From: Ctena decussata
Lineage: Eukaryota; Mollusca; Bivalvia; Lucinida; Lucinidae
Direction of reading: 5' to 3'
Length of the DNA stretch: 64,000 nucleotides
Assembly (NCBI GenBank): GCA_963989385.1
Contig: OZ022499.1
Coordinates: forward strand, 103,462,786 to 103,526,785
The position numbers and the translations under genes were made by a program. A model generated the notes under the pieces. The model had not been told where the DNA came from and did no database searches. It saw only the letters and a list, made by a program, of their open reading frames with translations. Below, one piece after another: positions 1 to 11,700 of this stretch. Position 1 is the stretch's first letter, and every line of letters begins with the position of its first letter.

Positions 1-430
1 TCATACTCCAGTAGTTTTGTTTCTATGGGAACTTTAAGTTGCCATTGACTTATAATAGAAAAATTGAAAATTTCCATTTATTGCTATATCGCTGCAGATA
101 TTTTGACAAAAGTTTTACAGAATTATTCCTGGAGTAGTCCTCTAGCAATTGCATGAATTTTATGCAAATGGCACAATTTGGCTGGTTGCCAAGGTAACCA
201 AATGGTTAAAAATAGAAAACATTATCAAAAATCATCTACTCGGAAACTAATAAAGCTGAAACTTTGCTTTGGAAACTTAAAGTTTCCATAAACTTATAAT
301 GGGAAAATGTGAATTAGCATTTATTTCTGTGTTACAGTATATATTGACAAAAGTTTTACAGAAATGTTCTCTAGAAGTAGACTTCAAAACTCTGTCATAT
401 TGTACAATTTGCCTTAGAGTTACTTACCCC
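1..430 (-). repeat. Dispersed repeat, family A2 monomers
   Basis: This stretch is the reverse complement of the monomers found at 35259-36030. Shared blocks include 'GCCATTGACTTATAAT', the 'TGACAAAAGTTTTACAGAA' block and the 'AACCAAATGGTTAAAAATAG' block. Two partial monomers are visible, starting near 30 and 275. It is cut by the window edge. No protein-coding signal is present. Confidence 0.75.
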
Positions 431-1249
431 TTAGTGCTCCGGATGAATGGACTCAGCTGAGCTACAGGACCAATGGTCCTCTGGTTGTAAGATCTGTCCT
501 TGTGACTTAGGTTTTGACCTGACATGGCTTATTTCAAATTTGGTCTAGATTTTATAAAGATAAACATTCTGACTACCTATCATGAAGATTGGATCATAAC
601 TGTGCTCTCTAGAGTGTACACAAGGTTTCTAAGATTTGACCCAGTGACCTAGTTTTTGACCCCACATTATACAGTTTTAAACTTGGCCTAGATTTTATAA
701 GGAGAAACATTCTGACAAAGTTTCATGAAGCTTGGATTATAACTGTGCCCTCCAGAGTGTATACAAGGTTTTTCTAAGATTTGACATAATGACCTAGTGA
801 ACTCAGTTTCAAGCCTGGTCTAGATTCCATTAAGATAAACACTCTGACAAAGTTTCATGATGATTGGATCACACTGTGCCCTCTGTGTCATTCTAAGATT
901 TATTTCTATTTTAAGCTCTGTTGGCCATTTTGTTCAGCGGAGTGAAACTCTTTTAGCAATTTTTGTTTAGGGCCATAAGTCAAACATTTCTGTGAAATTA
1001 CTTTGAAATTGTGACATTGGCTTCAAAGGAGATGTCGTTTAAAGGTTATTCTATTTTTTAGCTCTGGCGGCCATTTTGTTCAGCGGAGCGGAACCATTTT
1101 AGCAATTTTGGTTCAGGGCTATAAAAACATGTCTGTGAAATTATTTTGAAATTGGCTTACTGGTCTAGGGGGAGATGTCGTTTGAAGAAATTGTTGACGA
1201 CGGACGGACGACGGCTAAATATCGATCACTTCGTGCTCATGTGAGCTAA
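431..1249 (+). repeat. Repeat-core element end with CTAA terminus
   Basis: Degenerate monomers of about 140 bp ('TTCATGAAGATTGGATCATA') lie at 577, 718 and 852. Two 146 bp monomers follow, each containing 'GGCCATTTTGTTCAGCGGAG', near 914 and 1060. A GGACGGACG run and a small hairpin with a CACTTCGTG core come next, then GAGCTAA. The end resembles the 3' ends at 5345 and 36212, so this is probably the 3' part of a related element. Confidence 0.7.
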
Positions 1250-1393
1250 AAAAACTTAGTATAGATAAAGAACCATTTCATCTCTTTATTTTGCTTTCGA
1301 TGGATGACTCAAGTTTCATCACCATAAGCCAAAAAGTAACCAAGTTATGGTGTGCACAAGAAATACCTTACAAACTCTGCAATAGTCAATTAA

Positions 1394-1670
1394 GCCGGGC
1401 CGCGTAGCGCAATCGGTAGGGCACCTGACTCATAAGTCAGAGGTCCTGGGTTCGAAACCCGGTCTGGCCACATACTTTCGTTTCTCCTTCCTCTGATTCA
1501 AGAAGGGCAGTTGTCAGCTACTGGCGAAAGTATGTGCACTTAGTACTGGTTAACCGCTTAGGAGGTCTAAGCCTGCCCAGGAATAGTGTGGTTAGGTTAA
1601 CTGACCGTCCCGACATGACCATAGTTGTTTACTGTGGACGTTAAGCATCAAATCAATCAATCAATCAATA
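1394..1670 (+). mobile_element. tRNA-derived SINE (tRNA-Met-like head)
   Basis: The head carries a polymerase III A-box-like TAGCGCAATCGG and a B box GGTTCGAAACC, with a CAT anticodon in a 5 bp stem (CCTGA/GTCAG). The acceptor stem pairs poorly (C-C mismatch and G-T pairs), and about 200 bp of unrelated body follows. The element ends in an (AATC)n tail near 1650-1670. These features fit a tRNA-derived SINE rather than a functional tRNA gene. Mollusc SINEs of this design are known; the exact family name is not assigned. Confidence 0.85.
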
Positions 1671-1674
1671 GTCA

Positions 1675-2040
1675 ATTATATCAAACAGCTGTAACTCGGC
1701 CAAAAATCATTGGAGCGTACTTCGAAACAATATGCGCTACTCCAGATGTGTCAAGTTTCAGCTCAGTTGGATGAAAACGTACGACGAATTATCCGAAAAC
1801 AACCACAGTAAAATCTAAGTAAAGGGCTGAAACTCCGCTAGAAATCATATGGGCATAGCCTCGAAATGATATGCGCTGGTCCATCCCATAGTCTTACTAT
1901 ATACACCAAGTTTCAGCTCGATCGGATGTAAACTGTAGGAGCAGTAATCCGAAAACGGAAAGGTTAAAGCCGGCCAGACGGACGGACGCCAACACCATAA
2001 CATAATACCCTTTTCCAACCGGGCGTATAAAAAGGTATAG
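1675..2040 (+). repeat. Dispersed repeat with GGACGGACG end
   Basis: Two related blocks ('AGTTTCAGCTCAGTTGGATG' near 1759 and 'AAGTTTCAGCTCGATCGGAT' near 1909) precede a GACGGACGGACG run at 1977-1988. The layout resembles the other repeat-core elements, but no terminal hairpin was recognised. No coding potential. Confidence 0.5.
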
Positions 2041-3352
2041 AAATATGGCAAGCCAGTGGAAATGAAACAAATTCCATGGCGCGTGAGACAAGCAAGACAC
2101 AGCTCAGCCTAAGCTGACTGTCTTCATAGATTAGCACATCTTCCGTTCACTAAGACTTTTTGCAACTTAAATCTCCAATGGAGTGAACAGTAAAGAATCT
2201 AGCCAGTCTGCAGATGTCATTCTGTTGTGGTAACTTGAGCTTGCTCACGCTCTCTTAACGTTAGATCTGGCTGAAAAGACTAGTTAGTGAGAGTAAACGA
2301 AGCTGCCTGTTGGCATGTTATCCCAGCAAGTTATGTGTAGGACTTCCCAAATCTGTTGAAACTTCCAGCGTGGTACTTGCATATGGAATACTGTTGGGAC
2401 CAAACATGCATTAACATTTGCAAGGTCCCGAGGGAAATGTTCGGGCGAGGTTTTCAAATCTCCCTAGGGGCCTGGCAATCGTTAATGCATTGTAAAAAAA
2501 CTATATGATATCGCTATTATTGCATAAATTCGACTACAACGCTACAAAAATAACGAAAACGTTTAGCACTATTTTTGGCCTTATCACCATTACCTTGCGG
2601 ATTCCTACACGCACTATGCATGTATATAAAAATCCTCATTTCAGGTCATGGTAAGCTACCGTGAATTTTTGTCCAGCCTTCAGCAGTAGTTCACGAGTCA
2701 AAATCATGTTATTCAAAGTTTTCACTCGATGTCGTCTGCACTTCCATTTATATTTTTCCGAATTTGTATCACTCTTCCGTACAAGTATTTTATCAATAAC
2801 TGCAAATGCAACCTTGCTACTTGTTTCTGTACTGACGGAGTATTGTCTTGCAACTTGCATACGACAAGTCGCAAAGGCGGTCATGAAATGTCTTGTTAAT
2901 ACATGGTTTTGCGTTTTTTGAAATATGCGTATTAATAGCGTGTGATACCGATTTAAAACAGTAATATAGATTATGATGTTTCCAATTAAGTGACGTATTT
3001 ATCTCGTCACCCATTCACCATCTTTGCCTATGCAAGATTATTAATCTTAGGCTTCTTATCCTCTATCTCTCTTCTTGTAGTTCACGCTGAGAATATTAAA
3101 TCTCTCGACATATGATGCCTTATTTTATCAGATTCTATACTGCCCTTTACGTCTGGCATTTATAAGACGGAAGTAGATTAAGTAGTGAACTGCGTTGACA
3201 ACATTTTAGTTGCACTGGCCAAATACTTCTGGATACAAAGACCTCTCAACTGTCGTGTCCGTGAGATGATTTAATCACGCCACCATTTAAACACCTTAGA
3301 CTAACAACATAAATACCTAGTAAGTCGCGTGTGAAATATTCGCAAAAATAAA
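2041..3352. other. Unassigned AT-rich sequence
   Basis: Apart from the hairpin element at 2406-2490 I see no recognisable gene, RNA or repeat. ORFs here are under 90 codons, overlap on both strands and show no family motif. Confidence 0.5.
2406..2490. mobile_element. Short hairpin MITE
   Basis: An 85 bp imperfect palindrome. The left arm ATGCATTAACATTTGC faces the right arm GCAATCGTTAATGCAT, and GGTCCCGAGG faces a degenerate CCTAGGGGCC. The size and terminal inversion fit a miniature foldback element; the superfamily is not evident. Confidence 0.5.
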
Positions 3353-5346
3353 CAAGAGGGCCATGAGGCCCTGATCCGCTCACCTGAGCAATTGGCAAAG
3401 TGGCTTTTTCTTCTGTCTGAAATTGTCAAAATATGAGTCTAGGGTCAAAAGTCAAAGACTGACCATGACCTCTTTTACTCATAAATCTTATTGAGCTAAT
3501 AAGCATTAAGATAACCATATATACCATTTTTAGGCCAAAATTTTCAAAACTTTCCATGAAATCTTATGTTCTAGCATTTTCCCATATTTGACCATGCTGC
3601 AAAAAAGGTCAAGGCGAACCCAAGGTCATCATTTGAACAGTTTTGGAAGTACTCTAGTACTCCATGCTACTTACCAAGTTTCAAGGCCATTGGCATATTG
3701 GTTCTGGAGAAGAAAAATATTAAAGGTTTATATCATAAATGGATATGGCGGCCATGTTGTCATGTGACCTGGACCATTTCAACACATTTTTGTTCCCTCA
3801 ACCCCTGGAGGCTCTATATGAAATGTGGCTACAATTGGCCCTTTGACTTTTGAGATAACTTTTGAAAATGTCAAAATATGAGATCTGGGTCAAAGGTGAA
3901 AGAATGACCTTGACCACTTGTACTCATAATTCTTCATGACCTCATTAAGACGACTGTATATACCTATTTTTAGGCCAAAATCTTTAAAAATTCCCATGAA
4001 ATCTTATGTAGTAGCATTTGCCATATTTGACCTTGCCGTAAAATGGTCAAGGTCAAGCAAAGGTCATAATTTGAACAATCATGATAATACTGGAGTACCC
4101 AATGCTATATACCAAGTTTCAAGGCCATCGGTCAACTGGTTCTGGAGAAGAATATTTTTAAAGGTTTTTACCATATATGGGCGTGGCGGCCATGTTGGTC
4201 ATGTGACCTGAACCGTTTGAAAAAAATTTCATTCTCTCAACCCCTAGAGGCAAAATATGAAATTTGGTTACAATTGGCCCAGTGGTTTTGGAGAAGATTG
4301 TTTGAAAATGTCAAAATATGAGAGTTCTGGGTCAAGGTCAAAGAATGACCTTGACCTCTTATACTCATAAATCTTCATGTACTTGACTGCATTTACCAAT
4401 TTTAGGCCTTACTCTTCAAAACTTTCCATGAAATCATATGTTCTAGCATTTTCCCATATTTGACCTTGCCGTAAAAAGGTCAAGGTCAACCCAAGGTCAT
4501 AATTTGAACAATCTTGATAGTACTTGAGTACCCAATGCTACATACCAAGTTTCAAGGCCATCGGTCAATTGGTTCTGGAGAAGAAGATTGTTAAAAGTTT
4601 TTACCATATATGGGCGTTGTGGCCATGTTGGTCATGTGACCTGGACCGTATGAATAAATTTTTGCTCCCTCAACCCCTGGAGGCTCTATATGAAATTTGG
4701 TTTCAGTTGGCCCAAATGGCTGTTGAGGAGATTGTTCGAAATTGTCAAAATATGGACGTTCTGTGTAGAGTAGATTTGAGTATATTGTTAGAACTTGTCA
4801 AAATATAAGAGTTCAGGGTCAAAGGTCAAAGAATGACCTTTACCTCTTATACTCATAAATCTTCACGTACTCATTACGATGACAGTAGATACCGATGTTT
4901 AGCCCAAAATCTGTAACAGTTTCCAAGATATCTTATGTTCTAGCATTTTGCCATATAAAAGCACAAGGAAGCAAATTTGACCTTGCCGTAAAAAGGTCAA
5001 GGTCAACCCAAGGTCATAATTTGAACAATCTTGGTAGTACTCGTGTACCCGATGCTACATACCAAGTTTCAAGACCATCGGCCTATTGGTTCTGGAGAAG
5101 AAGATTGTTTTAGGTTTTTACCATATATGGAGGTGGCGGCCATGTTGGTCATGTGACCAGGACCGTTTGAACAATTTTTCGTTCCCCCTTCCTCTGGAGG
5201 CCACATATGAAATTTGGTTACAATTGGCCTAGCGGTTTCAGAGAAGAAGTCGTTTGAAATTGTGGACGGACGGACGGACGACGACGGACGACGGAGCCTT
5301 ACCATCCTATAAGCTCCCCCGGAGCCGCTGGCTCAGGTGAGCTAAA
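3353..5346 (+). mobile_element. Repeat-core element, family A1 (Helitron-like ends)
   Basis: The 5' end starts AACAAGAGGGCC and soon reaches GCTCACCTGAGC. Four head-to-tail monomers follow; the anchor 'CATGTGACC' recurs at 3761, 4200, 4633 and 5150, giving spacings of 439, 433 and 517 bp. The last spacing includes a local duplication near 4740-4810. A GGACGGACGGACGACG run leads to a terminal hairpin (GGAGCCGCTGGCTC) and GAGCTAA. A hairpin just before CTAA matches the CTRR rule of Helitron 3' ends, but the 5' end is not TC, so the Helitron assignment is inference. Small ORFs here are frame accidents of the repeat. Confidence 0.75.
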
Positions 5347-5351
5347 AACAC

Positions 5352-5480
5352 GACCCAAACTCATACTCGACTCATACTCCAGTAAGGTCGAGGAAGCCTC
5401 GAGTGATAGAAGTTCGTCCATATTCCACATCACGTCGACTTCGTGGAGGATACTCAATCTCAACTCCAGTTCGACTCACG
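5352..5480 (+). repeat. Diverged fragment of the 19845-20307 MITE family
   Basis: The stretch contains 'CTCATACTCCAGTAAGGTCG', 'CACGTCGACTTCGTGGA' and related pieces in the same order as the left half of the MITE at 19845. No matching right terminus was found, so this is a relic. Confidence 0.45.
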
Positions 5481-5499
5481 ACATGGTAACAGGCCCCAT

Positions 5500-5670
5500 T
5501 GTTCTATCGGCATGAAAATTTTATCGAGAGGTATCGCTGCAAGCTTCTTACCATGATGTCGTCACCATGAATGGCCGTGATTAGATTACTTTAACAAAAC
5601 GTCCTTGAGTTTCACATAAAAAGGTATAAACATTATATTTAGGTCATTTTTGTTTGTGAGCTAGAATAAA
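5500..5670 (+). repeat. Dispersed repeat, family F
   Basis: Shares 'CTGCAAGCTTCT', 'GGCCGTGATTAG' and 'CATAAAAAGG' blocks, in the same order, with 14410-14570 and 26130-26290. The family also appears inverted at 6595-6905. No coding potential. Confidence 0.6.
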
Positions 5671-6096
5671 ATGGGAAAAAAACAATTAAAATGTTAAAAA
5701 GTTGCTTCGAGAGCAAAGAACACATTCTAAAGGAGGAACATGCGCAGGATTTTTTTTTCACTGACGAAAGTTTTAAGTGTTTAACCTGTCGACCTCCACC
5801 CCAGGAGTGCGAGGCGTGCTGTTTGGACATTGGTTTCCGCCACACGGTCTCGCACCCGTTTGTTGGGGGTTGACGGCACTTCTTTTTAAATTTATGTGAT
5901 GGGCACTAATTTCTCATATTAGCCTAGCCATACATCGCTGTGGTTTCCCAAGTACGCATGTACTCTTTTTAATCTTAGCAAACATGAAACAGATACTTTC
6001 GTTCTCTGTTTTACCACGATTTTAAAATTTGTGTATATACTGTATATAATGCATGAGCGTAGTTTTTGTTTTATACTTTTATGTTGAATAGTTTGT

Positions 6097-6195
6097 TTGG
6101 AGGGCCACGTGGTAGAATGGCTTTATAGTAAATGTGTCACCCTCATGAAATATTGTATAAATAAAAAAAATAAATAAATAAATGAATAAATAAAC
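6097..6195 (+). repeat. Retroposon 3' tail with (AAAT)n
   Basis: A short unique block ending 'TCATGAAATATTGTATAAAT' runs straight into (AAAT)n at about 6165-6195. Such a tail is typical of a 5'-truncated LINE or SINE insertion. The body is too short to name. Confidence 0.45.
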
Positions 6196-6268
6196 ATATG
6201 CCATACTACAAGCCCGAAACCCAATTCATCGTCTTGCCATTGTTTAATTTGCATTTCTCGCAGAAAAA

Positions 6269-6497
6269 CCAGGGGCCGTATTCATAAAACGACTTAAGTG
6301 GTTGCTATGCTGTTGCTAAGGTAAAAATTTCTTTTAAGGGGATTCCCTACAACTATGAAATTTGCTCTGGAGGAACAGTCTTACAAAGACTGTTCCTCCA
6401 GACCAAATTTCATAGTTGTAGGGAATCTCCTTTATAGATATTTAGCCTTAGCAACCGCATAGCAACGACTTAAGTGGCTTTATGAATACGGCTCCAG
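6269..6497. mobile_element. Near-complete palindromic MITE
   Basis: The ends GGGCCGTATTCATAAAA and TTTATGAATACGGCTCC are inverted. The arms stay paired through 'GACTTAAGTGG' and the TTGCTAAGG/CCTTAGCAA block. They remain paired to the centre, where CTGGAGGAACAGTCTT meets its complement across only a few bases. The whole 229 bp could fold into one long hairpin. It is non-coding. Confidence 0.8.
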
Positions 6498-6594
6498 GAA
6501 CAGAAATTGTGTTTTCTGAGCGATTGAACATTGTTGACCATTATGGTCTCTCTACTTTTTGCCAGAATTGTCAATATTAGTTTTCTTGTAAATG

Positions 6595-6905
6595 CGCTTA
6601 AAGTCTCCGTAGTCCTATCAGCGATAAAAACGACTAAACTCAAATCCTTGTGAAAAGCGGTTCAACCTTCACGTTTAGTAATAAAATGAGGGTTGGTGTG
6701 CATATATTGATTCATATAACTGGCAAAAAAGAAGAGAAAACAAGTTTTTGAAAAATAACAAATCGCTCTACAGAACGCATTTTCCCGTTCTGGTTTCCCG
6801 TCTAGCAATGCTATAGAAACTTAGGCGGGATAGTGATTGGGACTCCACGCTTGTACATTGTATTTTTACCAGTTTATGAAATCGAAAGTAGGTCATTTTA
6901 GTTGC
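6595..6905 (-). repeat. Dispersed repeat, family F, inverted copy
   Basis: Reverse complement of 14555-14870; shared blocks are 'GTTCAACCTTCACGTTTAG', 'CGGGATAGTGATTGGGACTC' and 'GAAAGTAGGTCATTTTAG'. It abuts the terminal hairpin of the array element at 6954. Confidence 0.65.
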
Positions 6906-6953
6906 CAACTAAAATGACCCTAAAAAGTTTTCAAACCATTTTTGTCTCGCCTG

Positions 6954-6990
6954 CGAAGCAGAGACGAGACATATGTATTGCTTTTCCGGT

Positions 6991-7024
<34 letters not shown>

Positions 7025-8106
7025 GCGTAAACTTTTGTCGAGTTTTTGCGTTTAGGTCATTTTCTCAGAAACTATAAGGGCTAGAGCCATGAAACTTGGG
7101 TCATGCATACATCTGGAAGAGTACAGCTGAAAGTCATCATCAATATTGAGTCTTGACCTAGATTTTACGGTTGACTGACTTCGCAATTTTTTGTCGAGTT
7201 TTTGCGTTTAGGTCATTTTCTCAGAAACTATAAGGGCTAGAGCCATGACACTTGGGTCATGCATACATCTGGAAGAGTACAGCTGAAAGCCATCATCAAT
7301 ATTGAGTCTTGACCTAGATTTTACGGTTGACTGACTTCGCAATTTTTTGTCGAGTTTTTGCGTTTAGGTCATTTTCTCTGAAACTATAAAGGCTATAGCC
7401 ATGACACTAGGGTCATGCATACATCTGGAAGAGTACAGCTGAAAGCCATCATCAATATTGAGTCTTGACCTAGATTGTACGGTTGACTGACTTCGCAATT
7501 TTTTGTTGAGTTTTTGCGTTTAGGTCATTTTCTCAGAAACTATAAGGGCTAGAGCCATGACACTTGGGTCATGCATACATCTGGAAGAGTACAGCTGAAA
7601 GCCATCATCAATATTGAGTCTTGACCTAGATTTTACGGTTGACTGGCTTTGCAATTTTTTGTAGAGTTTCCAGGTTTAGGTCATTTTCTCAGAAACTATA
7701 AGGGCTAGAGCCATGAAACTTGGTTCATGCTTACATCTGGAAGAGTAAATCTCAAAACCATCATCTGTATTGAGTCTTGACCTACATTTTACGGTTGGCT
7801 GACTTTGCAATTTTTTGTCAAGTTTTCGCGTTTAGGTCTGTTTCTCAGACACTATAAGAGCTAGAGCCATGAAACTTGGTTCATGCATACATCTGGAAGA
7901 GAAGAACTCGAAGTCCTCATCTGTATTGAGTCTTGACCTACATTTTGCGGTTGACTGACTTTGCAATTTTTTGTCAAGTTTTCGCATTTAGGTTTGTTAC
8001 TCAGAAACTATAAAGGCTAGAGCCATGAAACTTTGGTCATACATACATCTTTGCTGAGTGACAAAGCGCCAGCAGGCGAGACGCCGCATTCCCCGGAATT
8101 CTTGTT
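6954..8106 (-). mobile_element. Repeat-core element, family C, copy 1 (7 x 156 bp)
   Basis: The block beginning G-TTTAGGT recurs at 7050, 7206, 7362, 7518, 7674, 7830 and 7986: seven monomers spaced exactly 156 bp with no indels. One end (6954-6980) is a hairpin with GCGAAGC core inside GTCTCG/CGAGAC, followed by a GTCGTCGTCGGCGGCG tract. The other end, read on the minus strand, starts AACAAGAATTCC and contains GTCTCGCCTGCT. Copy 2 lies inverted at 26689-27843. The layout (left arm, about 160 bp core repeats, right arm) recalls pearl-type elements known from bivalves; relation to Helentrons is inference. Confidence 0.85.
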
Positions 8107-8716
8107 GTGAAACTCAAGGATGTTTTATTTTTTTAAAGCTGGCTAATCACGGTCATTTACAATTACGAAACTATAGTGAGAAGCCAGCAGCGATACCTCA
8201 TGATAATTTTTTTTTCATGCTGATAGAGCAATGGGGCAATTAAGTCTATGAGAAAGTAGTTTTGTGGAATTACTTTTGGCCCTTGACTGTAGTTTATTGT
8301 TTAATCGTATTCTGCGCTTCTCCAAATCTTCCCCTCCCCAATCCCATAAACTGCCTTCACACGCCGCTGCGCTTCCTCGAGCGCTTCCTTGAGCTATTTC
8401 ATAAGCAGCTCAAATCACGGATTTTATCCAAACTTTGGATAGCGGCACTGGTACGACGTTGTTACATGTTACGGACAAAGTTTGCGATGATACTGAAATT
8501 AACAGTTACGGGCGTTTTCATTGTTCGTAGTTTCCATGTTGTTTTACCCTCGACACCGGATGTATACAGTGGGTATATGCAGTTTTCGGTTGATCCGTCC
8601 GTTCTTTCAGTCCATCTGTGCACCAGTCTTTGGTTTCGTCCTTTGAACTTTTGGAGAACATTATTTCATTAGGCATAAGTGAAACTCTTCTCATAGGCAT
8701 GCGATATTTGCATACA
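8107..8716. other. Unassigned sequence
   Basis: No repeat or gene recognised. A 136-codon ORF (8262-8672, plus) and an overlapping 102-codon ORF on the other strand show no domain and no splice-framed structure. Confidence 0.4.
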
Positions 8717-11700
8717 GGCCCAGAGGTTATAAAACTTGAGTACATTCTCAAACTCAAAATAAAGCACACTGATTGGCTGTTTCTGAGCACATGCTCGGAA
8801 GCAACCATGTGCTCAGAAGCAGCCAATCAGTGTTAGACCTTGAGCTGACCATAGACCCCCCTCCCCCCCCAGGGGGAATTTTGTACCCTATAATTTTCTG
8901 AAACTACATTATATAAGAAACAAAATGACACATGTTAGCCCTCTGCACGTTGGGGCATTAACGTATGACGTCAACGTCAATTATACTACCCAAATTTACA
9001 TATTCACGTTATAATAGAAAATACGAATTATTATACACATGCTAGTATTGGCCCTAAATGATGTTAGGTTTTGTCTGCTAGTACATATATCGCTGTTTCA
9101 AGGTATTTGACATTGTCAAGGATAAGTTTTCTAACCTGTATAACGTAGTTTACATTGTATTCGACGTTTTCCCCCTTCAGTTTCTAAATACATGTAATAT
9201 AAGGAGCAAATTGTAAGAATTGAAGTGTAGAGAAATGTTAATGTCATATATATGACTGTTTCAATATTCTAGTATAAAAAACAAACAAACTGAAGTCTTA
9301 CAAAATTCGTCAGCAGTCACGATTAATATGTAACGTATATAACCACAACGAAAATACGTAAAAAAATACGATAAAAACAACCAGAATCAGACTAAATCGC
9401 TGAATTGGTGGACTGAAGTTTATACGTGCTCAATCAATCTTCTTTAATTCATGCCCGGCTTAGATAAGCTAGGCAGCAGTTAGCAGTGGATACATTAAAT
9501 GGGGACAGGAACTATCTTATGTTTGAAGAATTTAACCTACAAAATGACAAGAAAGCCAACATCAGCTGCATTTTATTTTTCAATGTTATCTGTAATGTGT
9601 CTTAAGTAGACACTGTTGTATATGTAAATATGAAGAAACGCCTATGTTATGTGTCCTCAAACTATAAAAAAAAAACATCGGATAGTGTATATTTGAAAAG
9701 CAATCTAACAGTAACGTTACGTTACATAATTGTAATATGTCGAGGATAAGATTTGTGAGTCATCTGTTATCAAAATTTTAGTTCCCGGGCGGCATGAATT
9801 ATTCATTGCTGTAGTATTACTTACCACTGGTCGTCAGATGGCAAATTTAGCTCTTTGAAATATACAAGAACTCAGCAAGACACACATTATAGATTGTTAG
9901 AGCTGAAGCAGTTCGACTTTGCCTTCAGTTCAGTCTCACTTAATAATGACTTCATAAAAATGATTTTTTTTAATTTTATGCATACTTTTATGGAGTAAGT
10001 ACAAGCTAATATATGCTGCAACTGATTAGTATTGGGTTCTCGTTATGGTGGGGATAAAACCAATTTCGCTACCTGTGCTGTTGGCTGAGCCGTTCAATTA
10101 CCCTACTTACAAATATGCAACTGTGACTACCAGCCGAGGCAATCAAGAGCAGTTCAAAGTCTGCTGTCGGCATTAACACCATTTTTGCTATGCTGTCAGT
10201 CGCATCGTCATCCACGAGCCTCTTTGCACAGTAACTGCTTTACATAGATTAGCAAATATGTGTGGCTCCCGTGATCATAACTAACATGTTAATTTGTGAT
10301 CTACATTATCTGTTTATGCAGCTCCCGGCCATCAAATACATTACAAAAGATTAACAATGTGAAAATTTAACGATTCTAGAAAGTGACATACTTTATAACG
10401 CATACAACATTCTGTCATCAGCCTGTTCAGGAGTTCTATTTTTCATTATGTTGTTACAAATATCTAACTAGTCAGGTAATTTTGCAAACCCTATGATTTT
10501 ATTCCCACTTGTTGCTACTAGCGAGGACTAAAGGTGTTACGAAATACAAATTTCAGTCAGACAATTTTCAATATGTAAGCAACTAAAATTGTTGTTTGGA
10601 TATTGCCAAAATGCTGTATTCTCTAACAGTATTTAACATATTTGGACAAAGATGATTTGATAAGCAGTAAGATATCATTGATAAGCAGTTTACAACCATT
10701 TTTATAGCTAAAAAAGTAAACAATGTGGTAATACAAGGTCACGGAGATCAAATGCAGTATATTATTTAGGTTAGCTCTTCCTTGGCATGTATAGGTATGC
10801 ACTATTTCTCTTGTTTGATTATTTGCTCTTCAGAAATACTGTATTACTAGTTAAGGATATTGGAAATGAAGAATTCATAAACTCTCAATAAATACGTTGT
10901 ATACGTAACTTGTTTGGTCTTTCTTTTTCTTTTTTTCTCAATATTAAGCTGCAAAGCATAACTACAGTGTAGGCAAATACATTCTGAAGGAGAAGAACTA
11001 AAATTTGCTCATAAATATCTGAACAGCAATGACCAACATTAATATATTCTGTCATTTTCATTTGCCATTTTATTATGTGTGCAGAGCTACTGGAACACTG
11101 TCCCTGGAAAAAAAAATTGTCCAACTAAACGTATCTTTATGTTCTTTGGTGAATAGATTCTTTAAGAGATGATTGAATGTAGTTTGATTCTTTAACAGAT
11201 GAGTTAATGTAGTGTGACTAATATAGATCATCTTAAACATAGCATTTATAGATTGCTACAGTATACTAGTAAACTGCCAGTGTCTCTTTTTTGAATTAAA
11301 TGTTTCTGATACTATTCTCCCAAACTCCTGGTTGACACATTATTGTTAGTTACATAAATGAACTAAATAAAGCAATGTATTGACACGACACTACCATTAA
11401 TTATTTTCAAAATTTTGTTTGTTTCTTAACTGTAACTCAGCAATGTTGTTTCCTTCGGTAACGTAAAATATACGATAGCCTTACAAAAGTAAGTATACGC
11501 TGCCAGCAAATATCTACATAGCTTTGATGTAGAACTGTTTTTGGCTTAAGTCTTCAAACTTCAGGTTTACTGTTCTGCTTTATAGTTTTTCAGTGTGCAC
11601 GTAAAAACTATACCAAATCATGTCAATAAACAAGGTGGTTCTCTATTTTGCATTGTTGATTATTGATTATTTTATAGTTTTAAACTAAACACGTCAACAC

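Noticed and set aside
1394..1470. Functional tRNA-Met (CAT) gene
   Set aside because: Internal promoter boxes and anticodon stem are present, but the acceptor stem has a C-C mismatch and G-T pairs. The sequence continues into a SINE body with an (AATC)n tail, so it is the head of a SINE.
6954..8106. CRISPR array
   Set aside because: The repeats are 156 bp contiguous monomers with no unique spacers, in an animal genome. They are a transposon core.
8262..8672. 136-codon ORF with hydrophobic N-terminus
   Set aside because: No recognisable domain, an overlapping ORF on the other strand, and no splice or promoter support. Treated as chance.
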